Assembly: GCA_024169445.1 (NCBI GenBank)
Contig: JALKFA010000001.1
Span: 3,658,001-3,722,000, forward strand
Direction of reading: 5' to 3'
Origin: Buttiauxella agrestis ATCC 33320
GTDB taxonomy: Bacteria > Pseudomonadota > Gammaproteobacteria > Enterobacterales > Enterobacteriaceae
DNA: 64,000 nucleotides
The stretch's first letter is position 1. The number at the start of each line of letters is the position of its first letter. This document shows positions 58,622-64,000 of the stretch, piece after piece. The translations under genes were made by a program, and so were the position numbers. The notes under the pieces were generated by a model. That model made no database searches. It worked only from the letters and a program-made list of their open reading frames with translations, and was not told where the DNA came from.

Positions 58622-59671
58622 TTAAAGCAATGGTTTTTCACCGCGCTGCCACCAGCGCATCAGCAGGATATCAACGCTATTTGCCGCACTGCCGGTAAAT
58701 CTGTCCATCATTTTCTTGCGGCGCGTATAGTGAACATTAATCACTTCATGATTTTTCATCAGATTGATCAGTAAATCGTCGCTGGTGCTTACTGCATCAA
58801 TCAAGCCTTTTTCCAGCGCTTGCGTACCGTACCAGTGCTCACCTGTCGCCACCGAATCGATATCAAGTGTCGGGCGCATGTCATGAACAAACTGCTTAAA
58901 TAGCAGGTGAGTTTCATTGAGGTCTTCGCGGAATTTCTCACGCCCCTGCTCGGTGTTTTCACCAAACAACGTCAAGGTGCGCTTGTATTGCCCTGCGGTA
59001 TGCAGCTCAACATCTATATCATTACGTTTTAACAGGCGATGGAAGTTAGGCACCTGCGCGACTACACCAATCGAGCCAATAATAGAAAACGGTGCTGCGA
59101 CAATTTTGTCTGCCACACAAGCCATCATATAGCCACCGCTGGCAGCGACTTTATCCACTGCGACCGTCAGACGGACTTTGTTGTCACGCAGGCGCTGCAA
59201 TTGCGAAGCAGCCAGGCCATAACCATGCACGACTCCGCCTGGGCTCTCCAGGCGCAGCAGAACTTCATCCTCAGGTTTGACGACCGCTAATACCGCTGTT
59301 ATCTCTTCACGAAGCGAAGTCACTTCGTGGGCATCCATACTTCCTTTAAAATCCAATACATAAAGTGTTGGTTTATCAGAAATAACCTTTTCACCCCGTT
59401 TAGCACGCGCTTTAGCTTGTTTTGCTTCCAGCTTATGTTTTTTCTTCTCTGCTTTATGCCAGATTTTTTGCTGGTGATGGTCAAGCCTTGCCACCTGCAT
59501 TTCTTCCTGCATTTCCTGATATTGTTCACTTAAATTGGTGAGACGTAATTCCCCACGCTGATGTCTTTTACGCCCTGCCACATTCACGATAATGGTGACA
59601 AGAATGCCAATAGCCGCAACGACAGTGACGATTTTCGCCAAAAACAGCCCATAGTTTGCAATTAGATCCAC
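58622..59671 (-). CDS. sohB: Inner-membrane serine protease, S49 family
   Basis: 349 residues. An N-terminal membrane segment (GLFLAKIVTVVAAIGILVTIIV) precedes a coiled, Lys-rich linker and the S49 protease domain. The catalytic Ser is in KVAASGGYMMACVAD, and the nearby Lys in ADKIVAAPFSIIGSIGV is the probable partner. It was described in E. coli as a multicopy suppressor of htrA defects. Confidence 0.95.
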   Translation of the reverse strand: MDLIANYGLFLAKIVTVVAAIGILVTIIVNVAGRKRHQRGELRLTNLSEQYQEMQEEMQVARLDHHQQKIWHKAEKKKHKLEAKQAKARAKRGEKVISDKPTLYVLDFKGSMDAHEVTSLREEITAVLAVVKPEDEVLLRLESPGGVVHGYGLAASQLQRLRDNKVRLTVAVDKVAASGGYMMACVADKIVAAPFSIIGSIGVVAQVPNFHRLLKRNDIDVELHTAGQYKRTLTLFGENTEQGREKFREDLNETHLLFKQFVHDMRPTLDIDSVATGEHWYGTQALEKGLIDAVSTSDDLLINLMKNHEVINVHYTRRKKMMDRFTGSAANSVDILLMRWWQRGEKPLL

Positions 59672-59942
59672 ACTTTCCGCCTTCCGTTCAGAGCATTAAA
59701 TACCTGTCGCCCAGTGTAACCGAGCACTGATTCTACGTCTGCAACCAACTATAAATGCTGCGAGATGCATTCCTGAACGGCTTTAGTAAAAGGAAACTTT
59801 TGCAAAATGTTAATCAAAGGTATTGTCTCCTGTTGCCTGATTGAAATAACCGCCTCTTTCAGGCATAAAGCCTGAAGGCCAAATAAACCCAGGCATTTCT
59901 GAGAATTAAGACGCGAGCTTTGCATCGCGCGAGGAGTTGAAA

Positions 59943-60704
59943 GTGCACTATCAACCGAAAACTGATTTACTGCAAAACCGCATCATTTTAGTCACCGGTG
60001 CCAGCGATGGCATCGGGCGTGAAGCCGCCTTAACCTATGCGCGTTATGGGGCAAGCCTCGTGTTGTTGGGGCGTAATGAAGAAAAATTACGCACCACAGC
60101 CCAGGAGATTAACACCCGCTTCGGTGGCCAGCCACACTGGTTCGTGCTGGATTTTGCCACCGCTACACCTGCAGATTGCCAGCATCTGGCGCAAAAACTT
60201 TCCGGGCTCATTCCTCGTCTGGATGGAGTATTACACAATGCAGGGATTCTCGGCGATGTTCGGCCAATGGACGAACAAGATCCGCAAACGTGGCACAACG
60301 TCATGCAGGTGAATGTCAACGTCACCTTCTTTCTGACCCAGGCCCTGCTTCCTTTATTACTGAAGTCAGATTCAGGTTCGCTGGTGTTTACCAGCTCCAG
60401 TGTTGGCCGTCAGGGTCGTGCGGGTTGGGGGGCATACGCGGTGTCAAAATTCGCCACTGAGGGCATGATGCAGGTGTTGGCTGAGGAATATAAACAGCAT
60501 AACCTACGCGTAAATTGCATTAATCCAGGCGGGACGCGCACCGCCATGCGCGCCAGTGCATTTCCAACTGAAGACCCCGAAAAGCTTAAAACACCGCGGG
60601 ATTTAATGCCGCTTTATTTATGGCTGATGGGTGATGATAGTCGCCGTAAAACAGGTATGAGCTTTGACGCGCAACCCAACCGTAAACCAGGAATTTCCGA
60701 ATGA
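59943..60704 (+). CDS. yciK: Short-chain dehydrogenase/reductase YciK
   Basis: 253 residues from the GTG at 59943. GAGGAG at 59931-59936 is six bases away from GTG but adjoins a TTG at 59937, so GTG is the start. The SDR features LVTGASDGIGREAA, NAG in HNAGILGDV, TSSSVG and the YAVSKFA active site are all present. Substrate unknown. The stop overlaps the btuR start (ATGA). Confidence 0.93.
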   Translation: MHYQPKTDLLQNRIILVTGASDGIGREAALTYARYGASLVLLGRNEEKLRTTAQEINTRFGGQPHWFVLDFATATPADCQHLAQKLSGLIPRLDGVLHNAGILGDVRPMDEQDPQTWHNVMQVNVNVTFFLTQALLPLLLKSDSGSLVFTSSSVGRQGRAGWGAYAVSKFATEGMMQVLAEEYKQHNLRVNCINPGGTRTAMRASAFPTEDPEKLKTPRDLMPLYLWLMGDDSRRKTGMSFDAQPNRKPGISE

Positions 60705-61291
60705 GTGAAGATCGTTATCAACAACGCCAGCAGCGCCAGAAAGAAAAAGTGGATGCCCGTGTTGCAGCAGCGCAAGAAGAACGCGGTATTTTGATTGTCT
60801 TTACCGGAAACGGTAAAGGTAAAACTACCGCAGCATTTGGCACCGCCACCCGCGCAGTTGGGCACGGACAAAAAGTGGGCGTCATTCAGTTTATCAAAGG
60901 TCAATGGCCGAATGGGGAGCGTAATTTACTCGAACCTGCCGGTGTCGAATTTCAGGTAATGGCGACAGGTTTTACCTGGGACACGCAAAACCGCGAAACG
61001 GATACCGCCGCCTGCCAGGAAGTGTGGCAACACGCAAAGCGTATGCTCGCCGATAGCGCACTGGATATGGTTATCCTCGACGAAATAACCTATATGGTGG
61101 CATACGATTATTTACCGCTAGAAGAGGTGCTGGCCGCGCTGACACAGCGTCCTGAGAACCAGACCGTGATTATTACTGGCCGTGGGTGTCATCGGGATAT
61201 TCTTGAAGTGGCGGATACGGTGAGTGAATTGAGGCCGGTGAAACATGCTTTTGATGCGGGTGTTAAAGCACAGATAGGTATCGACTATTAG
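60701..61291 (+). CDS. btuR: Cob(I)yrinic acid a,c-diamide adenosyltransferase
   Basis: 196 residues. The P-loop FTGNGKGKTTAAFGTATRAVG and the VILDEITYMVAYDYL segment are characteristic of CobA/BtuR. It adenosylates corrinoids for cobalamin. It is coupled to yciK as in E. coli. Confidence 0.95.
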   Translation: MSEDRYQQRQQRQKEKVDARVAAAQEERGILIVFTGNGKGKTTAAFGTATRAVGHGQKVGVIQFIKGQWPNGERNLLEPAGVEFQVMATGFTWDTQNRETDTAACQEVWQHAKRMLADSALDMVILDEITYMVAYDYLPLEEVLAALTQRPENQTVIITGRGCHRDILEVADTVSELRPVKHAFDAGVKAQIGIDY

Positions 61292-61295
61292 TAAA

Positions 61296-61317
61296 AAACC
61301 CCTCAGTTGAGGGGTTT
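61296..61317. terminator. Bidirectional terminator between btuR and rluB
   Basis: AAACCCCTCA, GTTG, AGGGGTTT with A and T tracts on both sides. Confidence 0.9.
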
Positions 61318-61323
61318 GATATT

Positions 61324-62202
61324 TTAGCTGCTGCGTCCACCACGGCGGCCGCCGCCAGTGGTTTGCGTGTGGCGTTTCACCGCACGACGAATCTGGTTCG
61401 CCTTCATGCGACGACGGTCTTTTTCAACCGCCACTTTGCTTTCTGTCTCTTCCGGCAACTCTACCAGCTTACGCAGATAGTTGGTTGGGCCCAGGTCGAG
61501 TTCAGTATAGCCGCCACGTGGCAAGCCTTTCGGCAACTGAATGTCACCGTAACGCACACGGATCAAGCGGCTAACCTGCACACCTACCGCTTCCCACAGG
61601 CGACGCACTTCACGGTTGCGGCCTTCGGTCAGGGTCACGTTGTACCATTGGTTAATGCCTTCGCCACCGGTAAACTTGATGGTTTTAAATGCGGCCGGGC
61701 CATCTTCAAGCTGCACACCACGACCGAGTTGCTTCACTTTGTCGTCGTCAATTTCGCCGAAGACACGCACTGCATACTCACGCTCTACTTCACGGCTTGG
61801 GTGCATCAGGCGGTTTGCCAGCTCACCATCCGTCGTGAAAAGCAGCAGACCGCAGGTGTTCACATCCAGACGACCGACCGCAATCCAGCGCGCACCGCGC
61901 AGTTTTGGTAAACGGTCAAATACAGTTGGACGCCCTTCCGGATCGTTACGCGTACACAATTCGCCTTCCGGCTTATAGTAAGCCAGCACGCGACAAATCT
62001 GTTCTGCGGATTCTTTAATCGAGATCAGGTGACCATCAATACGGATTTTCAGGGCCTGAGTCACTTCAACACGGTCGCCCAGCTTGGCAATTTTGCCATC
62101 AACGCTAACGCGGCCTGCGGAGATAATGGTTTCAATTTCACGGCGTGAACCGTGGCCGGCGCGAGCCAGGACTTTTTGTAACTTTTCGCTCTTATCGCTC
62201 AT
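61324..62202 (-). CDS. rluB: 23S rRNA pseudouridine(2605) synthase
   Basis: 292 residues. An N-terminal S4 domain ([27 protein letters not shown]) is followed by the RsuA-type catalytic domain with the Asp in [15 protein letters not shown]. The basic C-terminal tail ends in Gly-Arg repeats. It modifies 23S rRNA. Confidence 0.95.
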   Translation of the reverse strand: MSDKSEKLQKVLARAGHGSRREIETIISAGRVSVDGKIAKLGDRVEVTQALKIRIDGHLISIKESAEQICRVLAYYKPEGELCTRNDPEGRPTVFDRLPKLRGARWIAVGRLDVNTCGLLLFTTDGELANRLMHPSREVEREYAVRVFGEIDDDKVKQLGRGVQLEDGPAAFKTIKFTGGEGINQWYNVTLTEGRNREVRRLWEAVGVQVSRLIRVRYGDIQLPKGLPRGGYTELDLGPTNYLRKLVELPEETESKVAVEKDRRRMKANQIRRAVKRHTQTTGGGRRGGRSS

Positions 62203-62297
62203 TGAGCTTCCTCGGGTGTCGCCTTCACAGGCGTCGAATTGGGATAATGGGGCACATCAGCCCCATTTTAGGCCGGACAGTATAGCTGTAGATGCAC

Positions 62298-62918
62298 TTA
62301 TAAGAAAGGTTTTGCGTCGCCCACGCCTTCACGAATAACCACTGGTGCATCATCCGTTAAATCAACCACGGTTGTCGGTTGCTGGCCAAGATAACCACCG
62401 TGGATAACCAGATCGACAACCTTCTCCAGGCGGTCTTTGATTTCTTCCGGATCTGACTCCGTAAACTCACTGCCTGGCAGCATCAGCGATGTTGATAACA
62501 TCGGTTGGTCCAGGACTTCCAGCAAGGCTAACGCGATCGGATTCGACGGCACACGCAAACCGATGGTTTTGCGTTTTTCCTGCAACAAACGACGCGGAAC
62601 TTCTTTGGTGCCTTTGAGAATAAAAGTGTAATTACCTGGCGTGTTATTTTTGATTAAGCGAAACGCCACGTTATCAACAAATGCGTAAGTTGAAAGCTCC
62701 GACAAATCACGGCACATCAAGGTAAAATTGTGCCCGTCGGGTAGTTGACGAATGCGGCAAATACGCTCCATTGCCGTTTTATCTTCAAGTTTACAGCCCA
62801 GCGCATAACCCGAGTCGGTTGGGTAAACAATCACGCCGCCCTTGCGAACAATTTCAACCGCCTGGTTGATCAGGCGCTGCTGTGGGTTATCCGGGTGAAT
62901 ATAGAAAAATTGACTCAT
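62298..62918 (-). CDS. yciO: YrdC/Sua5-family protein YciO
   Basis: 206 residues from the ATG at 62918 (MSQFFYIHPDN), the E. coli length; a longer frame to 62990 is not supported. The YrdC-like RNA-binding fold shows GGVIVYPTDSGYALGCKL and the SLMLPGSEFTESDPEEIKDRL segment. It is related to threonylcarbamoyl-AMP synthases, but its role is not settled. The start overlaps the trpH stop. Confidence 0.94.
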   Translation of the reverse strand: MSQFFYIHPDNPQQRLINQAVEIVRKGGVIVYPTDSGYALGCKLEDKTAMERICRIRQLPDGHNFTLMCRDLSELSTYAFVDNVAFRLIKNNTPGNYTFILKGTKEVPRRLLQEKRKTIGLRVPSNPIALALLEVLDQPMLSTSLMLPGSEFTESDPEEIKDRLEKVVDLVIHGGYLGQQPTTVVDLTDDAPVVIREGVGDAKPFL

Positions 62919-63796
62919 AAAACCCTCTCTTTTGCGATGTGGCCGCCACCCCAATTCTGCCAGACAGGCACCACACCTGCCGGGAGCCAAAGCTTGCGTC
63001 CTAGCTCAATCCACGCACACGGCATATGGAAATCTGAGCCCTGTGATGCCAACAAATTAAACTGCTGGGCATAACTGGCAAGCTGGGTGCGCTCATTGGG
63101 GGCTTGCTGACACTGCGCGACTTCCATGGCATCGCCACCACTTTCGGCAAACTGCGCCAGCAATCTTTTCAGCCATTTAGCCGTCAGGTCATAACGGCCT
63201 GGATGTGCCAGAACCGCCTGCCCGCCAGAATGATGAATCACATCAATAGCTTGTTCTATTGTACACCACTGTGGCGGAACGTAACCGGTTTTCCCTTTTG
63301 CGAGATATTTCTTAAACACGTCCGCCATGGTCTTGGCTTTACCGCACTCCACCAGGTAACGTGCAAAATGCCCACGCGTGACTTCCCCGCCGTTGGCATG
63401 GCGCATCGCGCCTTCTAACGCACCGGGGATATGTGCTTTTTCAAGCCGTTCGGCGATCAACGCCGCACGTTGTACACGGCGCTCACTTTGTTGCGCCAAA
63501 AATTCCGCCAGTGCCGGGTGATGTTCATCAACACCTAACCCAACGATATGGATTTCATGATTTTCCCAGAGGGTGGAAATCTCAACACCACTGATTAAAC
63601 GCAATGGCAATTGCAGACGTGATACTGCTTCCCTTGCCGCGGCAATTCCGGCTACTGTGTCATGGTCGGTGATTGCCAGAATACCAACACGCATATCGAC
63701 AGCACGTTGCACCAACGCCTCGGGCGTTAACAGGCCATCTGACGCGGTGGTATGGCTATGTAAGTCGTAAATCACCGCAAGTGTGGGTTCGCTCAA
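62915..63796 (-). CDS. rnm: RNase AM / 5'-3' exoribonuclease, PHP domain
   Basis: 293 residues, the E. coli length (also called trpH/yciV). The PHP metal-binding motifs are visible: YDLHSHTTASDG, TDHDTVAG, GVEISTLWENHEIHIVG, LAHPGRYD and GSDFHMPC. In E. coli it trims 5' ends of rRNA precursors and degrades short RNAs. It is divergent from the trp leader and coupled to yciO. Confidence 0.94.
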   Translation of the reverse strand: MSEPTLAVIYDLHSHTTASDGLLTPEALVQRAVDMRVGILAITDHDTVAGIAAAREAVSRLQLPLRLISGVEISTLWENHEIHIVGLGVDEHHPALAEFLAQQSERRVQRAALIAERLEKAHIPGALEGAMRHANGGEVTRGHFARYLVECGKAKTMADVFKKYLAKGKTGYVPPQWCTIEQAIDVIHHSGGQAVLAHPGRYDLTAKWLKRLLAQFAESGGDAMEVAQCQQAPNERTQLASYAQQFNLLASQGSDFHMPCAWIELGRKLWLPAGVVPVWQNWGGGHIAKERVL

Positions 63797-63872
63797 AATG
63801 GCTCCGGGTGTGTTAGTAAACTTAAAAAACGCCGCTCATCATAGCGATTTTATCGATAACTAAAAATCGCTA

Positions 63873-63901
63873 TTGACTTTGAATCATCGAACTAGTTAAC
63901 T
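63873..63901 (+). promoter_or_regulatory. trp operon promoter
   Basis: TTGACT and TTAACT are separated by 17 bases. The sequence matches the E. coli trp promoter closely, including the overlapping operator. Confidence 0.93.
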
Positions 63902-63907
63902 AGTACG
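63888..63907. promoter_or_regulatory. TrpR operator
   Basis: CGAACTAGTTAACTAGTACG is the palindromic TrpR site, identical to the E. coli core and overlapping the -10 box. Confidence 0.95.
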
Positions 63908-63935
63908 CAAGTTCACACGATAAAGGTATCTGAAA

Positions 63936-63980
63936 ATGAAAGCGATAATCCGCATGCACAGCTGGTGGCGTACTTCCTGA
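63936..63980 (+). CDS. trpL: trp operon leader peptide
   Basis: 14 residues, MKAIIRMHSWWRTS, with the tandem Trp codons used for attenuation and the conserved WWRTS ending. E. coli has [14 protein letters not shown]. The attenuator stems and trpE lie beyond the window end. Confidence 0.95.
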   Translation: MKAIIRMHSWWRTS

Positions 63981-64000
63981 TAACGGGCAGTGTAATCGCT

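Noticed and set aside
61363-61911. Plus-strand 182-codon open frame
   Set aside because: Antisense shadow of rluB.

Overview
The window is a stretch of chromosome from a member of the Enterobacteriaceae. From the trp end leftward, gene content and order follow the Escherichia coli min-28 region: trpL, trpH(rnm), yciO, rluB, btuR, yciK, sohB, yciN, topA, cysB, ymiA, yciX, ymiC, acnA, ribA, pgpB, lapA, lapB, pyrF, yciH, osmB, yciT, yciZ, pdeR, rnb, yciW, fabI, sapFDCBA, pspF, pspABCD, ycjMNOPQRST. Most proteins have the same or nearly the same length as the E. coli ones. Several accessory blocks absent from that E. coli order interrupt it, so this is a non-Escherichia enteric. I cannot name the genus from sequence alone.

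Layout. (1) 1-9154, minus strand: ycjM-ycjT, an ABC-importer and sugar-processing operon (glucosylglycerate and kojibiose phosphorylases, a 3-keto-glucoside redox/epimerase set), with an ERIC repeat between ycjR and ycjQ and a REP-like repeat between ycjQ and ycjP. (2) 9417-19627, minus strand: a complete chaperone-usher fimbrial operon (major pilin, minor pilin, usher, chaperone, three minor pilins, two tandem paralogous two-domain adhesins). It is preceded by a 312-bp segment bounded by near-perfect 27-bp inverted repeats and a FimB/MrpI-type tyrosine recombinase, which together form a phase-variation switch. (3) 20076-28301: the phage-shock regulon with a sigma-54 promoter between pspF and pspA, then sapABCDF. 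(4) 28409-30667: an inserted LamB-family porin and an SRPBCC protein. (5) 30914-37395: fabI, yciW, rnb and pdeR (the rpfR orthologue, PAS-GGDEF-EAL). (6) 37461-39776: a divergent carboxymuconolactone-decarboxylase/LysR pair and rpfF, a diffusible-signal-factor synthase. rpfF plus the pdeR/rpfR receptor makes a complete DSF quorum-sensing module. (7) 39994-45138: yciZ, then fsaA diverging from a glycyl-radical activase and glycyl-radical enzyme (ybiY/ybiW type) behind a good FNR site, ending at yciT. In E. coli the fsaA/ybiYW genes lie elsewhere, so this block has moved. (8) 45404-63980: osmB to the trp leader, a conserved housekeeping stretch with small proteins (ymiA, yciX-like, ymiC) between cysB and acnA.

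The most interesting observations are the invertible fimbrial promoter element with its tandem variable adhesins, the DSF synthase/receptor pair split by a LysR-CMD insertion, and the FNR-controlled glycyl-radical/FSA module. Each is a member of a known class, assembled here in arrangements worth checking. I saw no tRNA, rRNA, CRISPR array, prophage or insertion sequence.
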